This document shows, piece by piece, positions 27,463 to 37,400 of a DNA stretch of 64,000 nt (its first letter is position 1; the number at the start of each line of letters is the position of its first letter). A model generated the notes under the pieces. The model had not been told where the DNA came from and searched no databases. It saw only the letters and a list, made by a program, of their open reading frames with translations. The stretch comes from Aureococcus anophagefferens (lineage: Eukaryota > Sar > Pelagophyceae > Pelagomonadales > Pelagomonadaceae): positions 2,214,299 through 2,278,298 of the forward strand of contig NW_008705562.1 of NCBI RefSeq assembly GCF_000186865.1, given 5' to 3'. A program made the position numbers and the translations under genes.

Positions 27463-29040
27463 CTAGTGCGTGCCGTGGCGGCCGAAGCGGTCGGGGGTCT
27501 CGAAGTTGACGTCCCACTTGAAGGGCAGGTCGCCGGCCGCGTAGGGCGCGGGCGGGCAGGCGAAGTGGAGCGGCACGACGACGTCGCCGGCCGCGGCGGA
27601 GGCCGTCGTCTTCGAGTCTCCCACGTACAGAATCCCCATCTCCCAGTGCATCACGAAGAGCTGGGAGTCGTTCTTCTGCCGCGCGCCGTGGGCGCCGCCC
27701 GAGAGGTTCGAGGACGTGAGGAAGGACCAGCGCACGTCGGCGCCGTCGGCCGAGATCCTCGACCACGTCTTCACGTGCGGCATCGCCGTCCGCCGCGCGC
27801 GCACGTAGTCGTCGCCCGCGCCGGAGACCCACTTGCGGAGCGCGGCGCGCGGCGCGAGGTCCACGTTCTTCGCGTAGGACGGCATGCAGCCGCCGGCCGC
27901 GTAGCCCTCGCTGCTTCGCCGGACCTCGTCCGACGTCGGCCAGACGAGGCGCAGCGGCGCGCGCGGCGCGCGGTCCGCGGCGAAGCTGTCGCCGAGCGAG
28001 TCGAGGAGCTTCTGCGACGGCTTCGAAAACGAGGAGAAGTTGCATACGATCTCGTCGCCCTCGCGGCCGCGCGCGGGCGCCTCCGCGAGGACCTGCGCGA
28101 CGCGGTTCATGCCGAACGCGTGCAGATCGGCGCCCATGTGGTAGCCCGGCGCCGACGTCACGAGGCGCCCGCGCGCGCCCGAGAAGTCGAAGCGGCGAAG
28201 AGCGGCGGCGAGGTCCATGACGGGGGCGTCGTCGAAGGCACGGCCGAAGCCGCGCCAATTCCGCGCCGCGCCGCCCGCGTGGACCTGGAGCGTGTCGACG
28301 TAGCGGCAGAGCGCGTCCTCGAAGTCGCAGGCGCCGGCCGCCGCGGGCGCCTTGGGCGGGAACTCCTGCATCCAGATGCCCTGGGACTTGTGGTCCCAGT
28401 CCGTCGGGATGAGGTTCGCGGTGTGCACGGCCACGCGGAGCGAGTCCTCGAGGCCCACGAGGAAGAACTTGCTGTGGTGGCAGCCCCAGTCGTTCTTGAA
28501 GGGGCGCCCCGTGCCCGCGTGGAGGAACTCGAGCTTCTTGGGCGTCATGTCGTGGATCTCCGCGCGCGGAAACAGGCCCTGGAGGTCGCGGGCCGTGCGC
28601 GCCTCGCCGTGGAAGACGACGACGCGCTCGACGTCGCGGAGCGCGGGCCACGCACGCGCGAGCCAGCCGCCGGAGATCATGTAGTTGCTGATCACGACGA
28701 ACTTGGGGCGGCCCATGGCGACGTCGGCGATGGAGACGGCGCCGCGGTTGCCCGGCGACGCCGCGCCGAGCGACGTGCAGTAGAGCGGCCGCCACGCGTA
28801 GGCCGCCGGCGCGGCCGACGCGGCCGACGCCGCGGGCGTCGCGCCGCCCTGCGACCCGAGGCACGCGACCTCGTCGTCGTCGTCCGAGCCGCGGAGGTCG
28901 ATGCAGGTGCGCTTGGCTGCGGCGCCGTCCTCCTCTTCAAGCGTGCGCTTCTGCGTGGCGCGTTGCGTGCCGCAGGTGGCGCACGCTAAGAAAGCGTCGT
29001 TTTCATTGATCATCGTACATGCGCCGCACTCCCACGGCAT
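27463..29040 (-). CDS. TDP1: Tyrosyl-DNA phosphodiesterase 1 with N-terminal RanBP2-type zinc finger
   Basis: 525 residues. TDP1 removes tyrosine and other 3' adducts left by topoisomerase I. Both phospholipase D-type HxK motifs are present: CHHSKFFLV near residue 187 and PHVKTWSRI near 421, each followed by the expected Asn (HTANLIPTDWDHKSQGIW; FLTSSNLSGGAHG). The N-terminus (W3, C5, C8, N12, C20, C23) is a RanBP2/NZF zinc finger, a domain that binds ubiquitin or RNA and is not part of animal or yeast TDP1. It is followed by a short basic/acidic linker with an NLS-like KRT segment. Start: ATG 29040, immediately before the finger; further upstream in-frame ATGs (29076 and beyond) fall in the conserved leader repeat. 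It is divergent from the next gene. Confidence 0.92.
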   Translation of the reverse strand: MPWECGACTMINENDAFLACATCGTQRATQKRTLEEEDGAAAKRTCIDLRGSDDDDEVACLGSQGGATPAASAASAAPAAYAWRPLYCTSLGAASPGNRGAVSIADVAMGRPKFVVISNYMISGGWLARAWPALRDVERVVVFHGEARTARDLQGLFPRAEIHDMTPKKLEFLHAGTGRPFKNDWGCHHSKFFLVGLEDSLRVAVHTANLIPTDWDHKSQGIWMQEFPPKAPAAAGACDFEDALCRYVDTLQVHAGGAARNWRGFGRAFDDAPVMDLAAALRRFDFSGARGRLVTSAPGYHMGADLHAFGMNRVAQVLAEAPARGREGDEIVCNFSSFSKPSQKLLDSLGDSFAADRAPRAPLRLVWPTSDEVRRSSEGYAAGGCMPSYAKNVDLAPRAALRKWVSGAGDDYVRARRTAMPHVKTWSRISADGADVRWSFLTSSNLSGGAHGARQKNDSQLFVMHWEMGILYVGDSKTTASAAAGDVVVPLHFACPPAPYAAGDLPFKWDVNFETPDRFGRHGTH

Positions 29041-29967
29041 CGGGCCGAGCAGGACTTTCAGCTCATGCCTTGACCCCGGCATCCGGGGTCCCGCCTCCCG
29101 GCGTCGGCCCGTGCGCGCGAACGCGGTCGTCCCTATTTCGGAAAAACGGTCAGTACCGGCGGGTACGTCTAAGGAAGGCCCCAGCAAACTCTCACGCCCA
29201 ACGGTGAGGGTGTTGCAGCGATCGGATGGCGTTCGTCCGATCCCTAGAGGAAATCCAGCCCAAAACCGACCCTTACGCGACGACATACGAGTCATTTTCG
29301 GCGCTCTAAAGGGCCGCGCGCACGTCGCCATGACCATACGCGACGGTCTGGCCAAAAAGACCGCGCGACGGCAGCGTTTTCTCGTCGGCGAAAAAAACGC
29401 GTCTCGGGCACCGAAAACGACCCCGAAACCGTCGGCGTGTCGCGGGACGTCGACGGGTCCCAGGGTCGTGCGCTTCGCGTCGCAGGTGTTGTGGTAGTCA
29501 AGGGCGGCCTCCGCAGCAGCCAGAGATCGTTGGAACCGCCGTCATCGATGCGAACTCGCCCGCCAGCGTCTCGCTGCGCGCTTTGAGCGCCAGTCCGCGG
29601 TCGAAATACGTGCGTCGGGACGATGTTCGACGTCGCGCCCCGTCCGCAGTACCTTCGTGGACCCTCCGAAGCGCTCGCAGCAGCCGCCGTAGTCGCGCGC
29701 GGCGCGGAAGGCGGTCCCGTCGACCGACCTCCACTGGTTTGCACTGCGGAGCGCACGGGCTGGTTTCGCGACGCGTTCGGGTTCCCGCGCCTCGATACGC
29801 TGCACACGCACTCTCAGTAGGGTCCTCTCGCGGCCTGCAAAGTTTCCCAAATAGGGACGGCCGCGTTCGCGCGCACGGGCCATCGCAAAAACCGCCACTG
29901 CGAGGCGGGACCCGGCTCCCCGGCTGGCCGGGTTGATGGTGAAGATGTGGTGAAGCCAGAGAGCACG
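29041..29967. promoter_or_regulatory. 927-bp divergent intergenic region with a shared leader/promoter motif
   Basis: Between the TDP1 start and the lysine-rich protein start. Two copies of a motif face outward: minus-strand copy at 29104-29141 and plus-strand copy at 29846-29881. They match at 32 of 34 bases around AAATAGGGACG-CCGCGTTCG and the CGCACGGGCC end. Both are followed, toward the gene, by a GAGGCGGGACCC block (near 29087-29098 and 29901-29912). The spacing to each start codon is similar (about 65-120 bp). This may be a common core promoter or 5' leader element, or a remnant of an inverted duplication. The central part shows no gene. Confidence 0.6.
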
Positions 29968-30585
29968 ATGGCCAAGGCGGAGAGAGCCGCCGAGCTCCCA
30001 CCAGCCGAGGGCGCCGCCGCGCTGGCCGAGTCGGAGAGCGCCGCCGAGCTCCCACCCGCCGATGACGCCGCAGCTCCTGAGCTCCCGCCTCTCGAAGCGG
30101 ACGACGGCTACGACGACGGCTACGACGACGACGAGGAGGACGACTTCTTCGCGCCGCCGGCGGAGGACGCGCCCGTGAAGAGCAGGAAGCGCAAGCTCGA
30201 GGAGGCCATCGCCGCGCAGCACGTGTCGGCGCACAGCCTCGAGCGCGACTACAAAGAGACGGCGCCCCCGCCGCCCGCGGAGGCGGACGCGCCGCCGGAG
30301 CCGACGCCCGAGGCCGAGCTCGCGGCCGCGGACGCCGCGGGCGAGGTCGCGCGCATCCAGGCCGAGCTCGCGCGCGACTACCCCGGCCGCCACCAGAAGC
30401 CGAAGCCCGCGCCCGGCGTCGACAAGCGGTCCATCGCCCCCGGCCAGAAGGACCGCAAGGGCAAGCCCGTGACCTTCAACAGCAAGGAGAAGCGGTCGCG
30501 CGCGGCGCGCGGCGACAACGACTACGTCCAGGAGGAGAAGCGCATCCTGCGCCAGGCGACGGACGGCTACGCCATGGGCTACTGA
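29968..30585 (+). CDS. Acidic then lysine/arginine-rich protein of unknown function
   Basis: 205 residues. The N-terminal half has an acidic repeat (AAELPPAEG... AAELPPADD, then DDGYDDGYDDDEEDDFF). A basic cluster KSRKRKLEE could be a nuclear signal. The C-terminus has RQHQKPKPAPG-type sequence and then VTFNSKEKRSRAARGDNDYV with EEKRILRQ, a pattern (KEKR...YVEEEKRILR) that I have the impression is shared by small eukaryotic nuclear proteins, but I cannot name the family. ATG 29968 is preferred; the frame upstream has no other ATG close by. Confidence 0.7.
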   Translation: MAKAERAAELPPAEGAAALAESESAAELPPADDAAAPELPPLEADDGYDDGYDDDEEDDFFAPPAEDAPVKSRKRKLEEAIAAQHVSAHSLERDYKETAPPPPAEADAPPEPTPEAELAAADAAGEVARIQAELARDYPGRHQKPKPAPGVDKRSIAPGQKDRKGKPVTFNSKEKRSRAARGDNDYVQEEKRILRQATDGYAMGY

Positions 30586-30962
30586 TCCGGCGCGACGCGG
30601 CGTCCCCGTGGTTTTCCCGTGGAAGTCGGAGCCGCGTGACGACACTCAAAAGGCCGAATTCGAAGGGGGTCCGGGGGCGACCCCGGGTCGAGGCCCCCTC
30701 GTGCTGAACTTACGTGCGAGAAGGTGGGCGCGCTCGCTTACAGAGCGGGCCCCGGACGGTTCCACTCCCCGAGCGCGCGCGCGTGCTTCCCTTCCGCGCG
30801 GCGTCGTCGACCGCCGCGCCCCGCGCAGGTCGGACGCGGGGAGGCCTGTGTTAAATCTATTGTGGATAGATCCGCTTCGGTCGGACGCGGGGAGGCCTGT
30901 GGATTCCTAAACCTATGGTGGATAGATCCGACGCGGGCAGACGCGGGCAGACCTGTGAATTC
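30586..30962. other. Intergenic region between convergent genes, with tandem repeat
   Basis: 377 bp after the lysine-rich gene. The first part is unremarkable; the last 135 bp form a tandem repeat that continues into the 3' end of the STAND gene. Confidence 0.6.
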
Positions 30963-30984
30963 TTATTGTGGATAGATCCGCTTC
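30828..30984. repeat. Three-unit tandem repeat overlapping the 3' end of the STAND gene
   Basis: Units of 50-56 bp start at 30828, 30879 and 30935. Each has a GACGCGGG(G/C)AG(G/A)CCTGTG core and TGGTGGATAGATCCG or TTGTGGATAGATCCG. The third unit contains the stop codon and last codons (KRIYPQ) of the minus-strand STAND gene, so the others look like duplications of its 3' end beyond the stop. Confidence 0.85.
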
Positions 30985-33900
30985 GGGGAGCCGCCGGGCG
31001 ACGGCGGGCAGACCGTCTTGAAGTGGCCGTCGACGTCGAGGTCGAGGACGTAGAGCCGCCCGGCCTCGTCGCCGACGGCGAGCGTCGCCGTGTCCGCGTG
31101 GACCGCGCCCTGGCCGCCGACGCCGTCGGGCGACCCGAAGCGCGCGGCGGCGGGGAAGAGCGCGACGACCTCGAGGAGCTCCTTGGGCCGGCCGCGGTTG
31201 AGCGCGCGGTTCGGCCGCGGCCGCCACGCGTGGAGCAGCTTGCTCTCGGACGCGGTGACGAAGAGGTCGCCCGCGAGGACGGCGCACCAGGCGATGGGCG
31301 AGCCCAGGGCGCCGCGCGCCATCATCTCCAGGCGGCCCTCGCGCCGCGAGAGGAGGTGGAGCGCGGCGTCGCGGCCGAACGTCGCCGCGAGGACGTCGCT
31401 CCCGTTCGGCGACAGCGCGAGCGACGTGACCCAGCCGCCCAAATCCTCCGACGCGACGTGCGTCGCGCTGTCCAAACCCGTCCAGACGCGCACGCGGCAG
31501 TCGTTGTCGCCCGTCGCGACGACGTCCGCGGCCGTCGCGACCGCGAGCACGCTGTCGGTCTTCGCCGCGCGGTCGTGGTCGAGCGTCGTCAGCACCGCCG
31601 GCGCCGGCCCGGCCAGATCCATGACGACGACCGCCGCCGCGTCGCCCGCGAAGATCACGAGATCCTTGGCGCCCCAGGCGCACGCGTTCACCCAGTCGCC
31701 GAACGGCAGCGCGGCCAGGGACGCGCCGGTGGTCGCGTCGAGCACGTGGAGCCGCCGGTAGGCGCCGCAGGCGACGCGCGCGCCGTCGGCGTCGAGGGCG
31801 AGGCTCGTGATCGCGTCGTGGCCGCCGCTCTCCAGCTTCGGCGCCGTCCACAGGACCGCCTCGCCCGTCGCGTCGAACGCGCGGACGACGCCGCCGACGT
31901 CGGCGACGACGAGCGACCCGTCCGGGCGGCAGACGACGCCCGAGATGGCGCGGTCGCTGCCGGGGATCGCGTCCTGCGTCTGGACCAAGCGCAGGTCCCA
32001 GACGCGGCACGTGCCGTCGTCGCCCGCCGTCGCGCAAAAGCCGCCGAAGGGCGCGACGGCGGACACGGCCGCGCTGTGGCCCCGGAGCGCGTGCGACGCG
32101 CCCGTCTTCGCGCAGATCAACCGCGCGGTCCGGTCCTCGGAGCCCGACAGCGCCCAGAGCTCGTCCTGGAAGCGAAAGAGCCGCACGACCTTGGCGACGT
32201 CGCCGTGCGCCGCGACGACGCGGGCGACGGTCCCCGTCGTCGCGTCGTAGAGCGCGACCCTGCCGTCGTCGCCGGCCGTCGCGACGCAGGCCTCGACGGC
32301 GTCGACGGCGTTGATCTTCTCGTCGTGGGCCGCGGCGAAGGCCGACGGCGCCGCCGACGCGCCGATCGGACACGCCGCGAGCGCCGTCCCCCGCGCGGCC
32401 AGCAGCGACGCGCCGTCCGCGGAGAAGCAGACGGCGGCCGCGCCGCCGTCGACGGTCGCCAGGCGCGCGTTCGACGACCCGTCGCCCGCGAAGACGACGG
32501 ACGCGGCGCCGAGCGCGAGCGCGAACCTTTCGCCGTCGGGCGCCCAGCGCGCGTCGCACACGAAGCCCTCGGGCACGTCGTAGGCCGCGAGCTTCTCGGC
32601 CGTGTCCACGTCGAAGAGGAACGCGTCGGAGCCGCCGTCGCCCCGGCGCGCGACGCTCAGGAGGTGGTGCTCGCGCGACGGCGAGAACGCGACGAGCGAG
32701 ACGTCGTCGCCGTGGCCCGCGAGCAGCGCGCGCTCGTTGCCGTCGCCGTCGAGGACGTGGACCTTGCGGTCCGAGCCGCCGCAGGCGACGCGCGTCCCGC
32801 TCCGGGACGCGGACGCGGCCCAGAAGTCGCACGCGGGGTTCGCGAACGTCGCGACGCAGGGCGGCGGCTTCTCGTCGCCGTTCCGCCAGAGGAAGAGGCC
32901 GCCGGCGTCGGGCGCGGCGGCGCGCACCTCGGACGTGCGTCGCGCGTTCCGCGCCTGCTGCGCCCAGAGGCCCGCGACCCAGCGGTCCGGGCCCAGGACG
33001 TGCGCGTTGGCCCGCGCCGTCTCCGCGAAGTCGCGGAACGCGCGCTCCTTTGGAAACGCGCGCGCCGCGGCCTCGTAGTCGCGCGCGAGGTCGCCGGCGA
33101 GGCCCGCCGCGCACTTGCGCTCGCCGTAGGCCACGGCGCAGAGGTACCTCTTCGCGGCGGCGGCGTCGCCGGCGCCGACGGCGTGCGCCGGCAGCCGCGA
33201 GAGGACCTGCGCGCCCGCGTCGCCGCCGTCGTAGCGCGCGGCGAAGTAGCGGAAGAGCACGGCGTGCGCGTCGCGCTTCGCGCCCTTCTTCCCGAGCCAG
33301 CGCCGCTCGACGGCGTCGCGCGCCTGCTGGTGGACGAAGCGCACGACGGGCGCCGCCTCGCGGAGCGCGGCGCCGCGGAGCGCGGCCGCGAGCGCCTTCG
33401 CGGGCTTCTCGCCGACGACGTCGACGAGCTCCGCGGGGAACAGGGCGCCGCCCGAGACCCAGATGGAACAGAGGAGCAGCTTCGCCGCGGCGTCGTCGGG
33501 CAGGGCCGCGAGCAGCGCGTCGTAGGCGCCCGCGACGGTGCCGGGCCAGTCGCCCGCGACGTAGCCGACGAGCCGGAGGTAGAGCGGGCTCGACCGGTCC
33601 GCCTTGCCCTCGAGCTTCCGCAGCGCCGCCATCGACCCGCCGAGCGCGAGGAGCGCCGCCTGCTCGCCGGCGTCGAGGGGCGGCAGCGCGAGCGTCCGGC
33701 CGGCGACGTCGAAGCGCGCCCGGAGCGCCCGCAGCGTCTCGACGACGCGCGCGTCCCCGCCGTTGGCGCCGCCCTCGATGCACGTCGCCAGGATCGTCGC
33801 CGGCCCGCCGGCGGGGATCCAGCCGAGGGCGCGCGCCGCCTCGCCGTCGAGCTCGTTGAGCGCGTCGAGGACGACGAGCACCTTGGCGCCGTCGCCCGCG

Positions 33901-34322
33901 AGGGCCTCGAGGGCCGCGGCGAACCAGCCGCCGAGGCCCAGGGCGTCGTCCGGGATCGTCGCCGCCGGCGGCGCCAGGCCCCGCGCGTCGAGGTCGCGCC
34001 GGAGCGCCGCGCAGAGCGCGCCGAGCGCGCGCGGCAGCGACGTCGACCCCGCCGCCGCGCCGACGAAGACGCAGCGGACGACGTCGAAGGCGCCCTCGGC
34101 GCGCAGCGCCGCGACGGCCGACGCGACGAAGGTCGACTTGCCGCTGCCGCTCGGCGCGACGACGGCGCACAGGCCGCCGCCGTCGATCAGGCGCCGCAGT
34201 TCCCGCGCCGGCGCCGGCCGCTCGAGGAGCTCTGCGCCGGCCCGCTCGAGGATGCCCGCGTCGCCGTCGACGATGACTTCGTCGCGCGGCGCGCCGGCGT
34301 CGCAGGAGGCGCCGCCGCCCAT
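30963..34322 (-). CDS. STAND P-loop NTPase with WD40 repeats (NLR/TEP1-like architecture)
   Basis: A 1,119-residue single-exon protein. The N-terminus MGGGASC is a textbook N-myristoylation motif (Gly2, Ser6) with an adjacent Cys for palmitoylation, so membrane anchoring is likely. Walker A VAPSGSGKST is at 55-64 and Walker B-like VLVVLDALNEL at about 147-157. Further NACHT/STAND-type features follow (SSPLYLRLVGYVAGDW, and a winged-helix-like segment with VRFVHQQARDAVERRWL). From about 455 to the end there are many WD40 blades (for example ATAGDDGRVALYDATTGTV, ALSGSEDRTARLICAKTG, FCATAGDDGTCRVWDLRL). STAND proteins act as switches that oligomerise on ligand binding; the WD40 part usually senses. 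This combination occurs in APAF-1, NWD1 and TEP1 and in bacterial and fungal receptors. The ligand is unknown. Confidence 0.88.
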   Translation of the reverse strand: MGGGASCDAGAPRDEVIVDGDAGILERAGAELLERPAPARELRRLIDGGGLCAVVAPSGSGKSTFVASAVAALRAEGAFDVVRCVFVGAAAGSTSLPRALGALCAALRRDLDARGLAPPAATIPDDALGLGGWFAAALEALAGDGAKVLVVLDALNELDGEAARALGWIPAGGPATILATCIEGGANGGDARVVETLRALRARFDVAGRTLALPPLDAGEQAALLALGGSMAALRKLEGKADRSSPLYLRLVGYVAGDWPGTVAGAYDALLAALPDDAAAKLLLCSIWVSGGALFPAELVDVVGEKPAKALAAALRGAALREAAPVVRFVHQQARDAVERRWLGKKGAKRDAHAVLFRYFAARYDGGDAGAQVLSRLPAHAVGAGDAAAAKRYLCAVAYGERKCAAGLAGDLARDYEAAARAFPKERAFRDFAETARANAHVLGPDRWVAGLWAQQARNARRTSEVRAAAPDAGGLFLWRNGDEKPPPCVATFANPACDFWAASASRSGTRVACGGSDRKVHVLDGDGNERALLAGHGDDVSLVAFSPSREHHLLSVARRGDGGSDAFLFDVDTAEKLAAYDVPEGFVCDARWAPDGERFALALGAASVVFAGDGSSNARLATVDGGAAAVCFSADGASLLAARGTALAACPIGASAAPSAFAAAHDEKINAVDAVEACVATAGDDGRVALYDATTGTVARVVAAHGDVAKVVRLFRFQDELWALSGSEDRTARLICAKTGASHALRGHSAAVSAVAPFGGFCATAGDDGTCRVWDLRLVQTQDAIPGSDRAISGVVCRPDGSLVVADVGGVVRAFDATGEAVLWTAPKLESGGHDAITSLALDADGARVACGAYRRLHVLDATTGASLAALPFGDWVNACAWGAKDLVIFAGDAAAVVVMDLAGPAPAVLTTLDHDRAAKTDSVLAVATAADVVATGDNDCRVRVWTGLDSATHVASEDLGGWVTSLALSPNGSDVLAATFGRDAALHLLSRREGRLEMMARGALGSPIAWCAVLAGDLFVTASESKLLHAWRPRPNRALNRGRPKELLEVVALFPAAARFGSPDGVGGQGAVHADTATLAVGDEAGRLYVLDLDVDGHFKTVCPPSPGGSPKRIYPQ

Positions 34323-34497
34323 GCGGCTAGAACGCACCAGTCGGGCTGCCCATCGTGGGCGCTCGGCCCGTCAGCTCTCTGGGGTAATCCTGCACTGCAA
34401 GTTGCAGAGGTAACGTTTCCAGTCAACAGGGGCAGCTATTTCGCAGATACTGAAACGTGCGGGGGCTGCCATCGATATCCGCCCGGTGTCCGGCGCC
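34323..34497. promoter_or_regulatory. Bidirectional promoter interval
   Basis: 175 bp between the STAND gene and the channel gene. Less GC-rich around 34370-34450. No motif is assigned. Confidence 0.4.
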
Positions 34498-37400
34498 ATG
34501 CGGGACCCGGCCTTCATCCAGGGGCGCTTCAGCGCGCACGCGACGCTCATGGCCGTCTGCGCCGACGAGATGGTCGCGTGCCTCGAGGAGACGGCGGGCC
34601 TCGGGCCGAACGTGGACCAGTCCGCCGTCGGCCTCAGCCTCGAGGCGGACTCGGCCGCGCTGCGGCCCGTGCTCAAGAAGCTCGAGGGCCTCCTCGCGCG
34701 CATCGAGGAGCGGCGCGTCCGGAGCCTGCGCCTCGCCGAGATCGACGGCGACGGCGTCATCACCTACGGCGAGCCCGAGGAGGAGCGCTACGACCTGTCG
34801 CGGCCCGGGGGCCTCGCGCCGCTCCTGGACGCGCCGGAGGCGGGCGCGGGCGCGCCGCCGTCGCCCGACGACGGCGCGCGCGACATCCCCCCCCTCGGCG
34901 CCGTCGCGGCCTACGGCGGGCCCTCGCCGCTCAGCTCCGTGCGCGAGTCGCGGACCGAGCCCGGCGCCGACGGCCGGCGGGGCAGCGACGAGTGGAAGGA
35001 GGAGGGCGTGCCGTCCGAGGAGGTCGTCGCCTTCGACCACGCGTCCAAGTCGTCGACGCCCCGAGACGCGGGGGACACGGCGTCGGCGCCGTCGCGGGAC
35101 CTCGCGGTCGTCGAGGCCGAGAGCGGCGCGGGCGAGGGCGCGGAGCGGTCGCCCGCGAGCGCGATGCGCGCCATCTCCGAGGGCCGCCAGCTCGCGGCCA
35201 TCGCGCCGGGCCCGCCGCCCGCCGACGACTCGCCGACGCGGTCCCACGCGAAGAGCCAGGCCATCGTGCCCGCGTCCGGCCGGCCCGCGGAGAGCCGGCG
35301 GCGGTCGACGGAGAGCTCCGCGAGCGACGCGCTCGCGCGCGCCGGCGGCCGGGCCGCGGGCGTCCTGACGCCCGAGAAGCACGCGCGCGCGGCGCCGTCC
35401 GGGCGGACGACGTGGCGCAAGGACCAGGGCGACCGCGCGAAGATCGCCGAGGAGCTGCGCGCGAAGCACCGGCCCGAGGGCATGCCCCTGCTCAAGCAGA
35501 TCTCCGTCAAGACGGCCCACGCGGCCATCGGCCACGCGACGCTCCACTCCGCGCGGCACACGGAGAAGCACGGCGACGAGTCCAAGGAGCCCGCGCGGCC
35601 GCGGACGGCGCGCGACGCCAAGGCGCCGCGGACGCACACGATGATGCTCCAGAGCGAGGCGGGCAAGGCGGCCCAGACGACGGAGCTGCTCTTCCGCGCG
35701 CGCTGCCGCGAGATCTTCAACAACATCGACGCGGACCACAGCGGCGAGATCGACCTCGAGGAGCTCGGCGTCGCGATGAAGCTCCTGGGCCGCGAGATGG
35801 CGCCCGAGGCCGTCAAGGAGATGATGGCCAAGTTCGACAAGGACGGCGACGGCAACCTCGACATGGACGAGTTCGTCGCCCTCATGTCGGAGAAGGAGAA
35901 GGAGCGGTCCGAGCGCGCGGCGGAGGTGCTCAAGCAGCGCGCCGAGGCGATGGCGCGCCAGGGCAACATGGCCAAGCTGAAGAAGCGCATGGTCCAGACC
36001 GACGGCATCGCCATGCCCGACAACACCTTCGTGCAGATCTGGGACATCATGGTTTTGTTATTAATCCTCGTCCTCTTCCCGCTCCTGCCGCTCATGCTCG
36101 CGTTCCCCGTGATCAGCAAGACCATGCGCCAGTTCGACACCTACTGCGACATCGTCTTCGTCGTCGACATCGTCAAGAACTTCCACGTGGGCTACGTCGA
36201 CGCGAACGACGTGCTCCACATGGACCGGAAGGAGATCGCGCGGAACTATCTGACGGGCTGGTTCTGGCCCGACGTCGCGTCCGTGATCAGCGTGCTCAAG
36301 TGGATCGACATGGGCGACAGCGAGACGTTCCTGTCGATTTTGAAGATGGTCAAGCTCTTCAAGCTCTTCCGGACCGCGCGGCTTTTAGACCACCTCGCGC
36401 CCTACTGGTACCAGGTCCAGGACTACTACCACTTCCACATCTCCGACGCGTGGATCAAGCTCTGCAAGCTCTTCTTCTTCCTCATCGTCCTGGCCCACTG
36501 GATGGGCTGCGTGTCCTACGCGCTCGCGCGGTTCTGGAACTTCCCCCGGTCGTCGTGGGTCGTCGTCGCGGGTTTGGTCGACGAGGACGGCGCGAACCTG
36601 AAGACCGTCATCTCCCAGTACTCCTGGTGCGTCTGCCGCGCGCTGGGGCTCATCGTCATGGAGTCCTACGAGTCGCCCTACTCGTCGGGGACCTGCGTCG
36701 AGACCGACGGCTGGTGCACGATCGAGACGTGGACGATCCTGCTGTCGCTCTACGTGGGCTCCATCTTCTACGCGGCGCTGATCTCGAACATCTCGAGCAT
36801 CGTCGGCGACATGAACGTGAGCAAGCGGCGCTTCGAGGAGATGGTCCACAACACGGACGAGTACATGATCACGAAGAACATCCCGCGCGACCTCCGGGAG
36901 CGCGTCCGCGAGTTCTACCACCTGCGCTACGCCAAGGGCCGCATCTTCGACGAGGGCCAGATCCTGGATTCGTTGAACGCGGAGCTGCGCACGGAGATCG
37001 CGTCCTACAACACGCGCGCGGTCGTGTCCGTCGTGCCGCTCCTCGCGAACAGCCCGCTCCGGTTCACGCGCGCGATGACCGTGGACATGAGCCCGACGAT
37101 CTACTTCGCGCGGGACCTCGTGGTCCAGGAGGGCAACTCGGGCGACGAGATGTTCTTCATCTCCAACGGCATGGCGGAGATCCTGCTCCGCGCGTGCGGC
37201 AACGTCGCGATCCACGTCATCTCGGACGGCTGCTACTTCGGCGAGGTGGCGGTGCTCTTCGACGGCAAGCGCACGGCGTCGATCCGCACGCTGTCCGTGA
37301 CGGTCATGTACAGCCTGAGTGCGAAGTCGCTCCTCGCGGCCATCGCGGACTTCCCCGAGATCGAGGCGTACTTGCAGCGCATCGCGAAGCTCCGGCGCGA

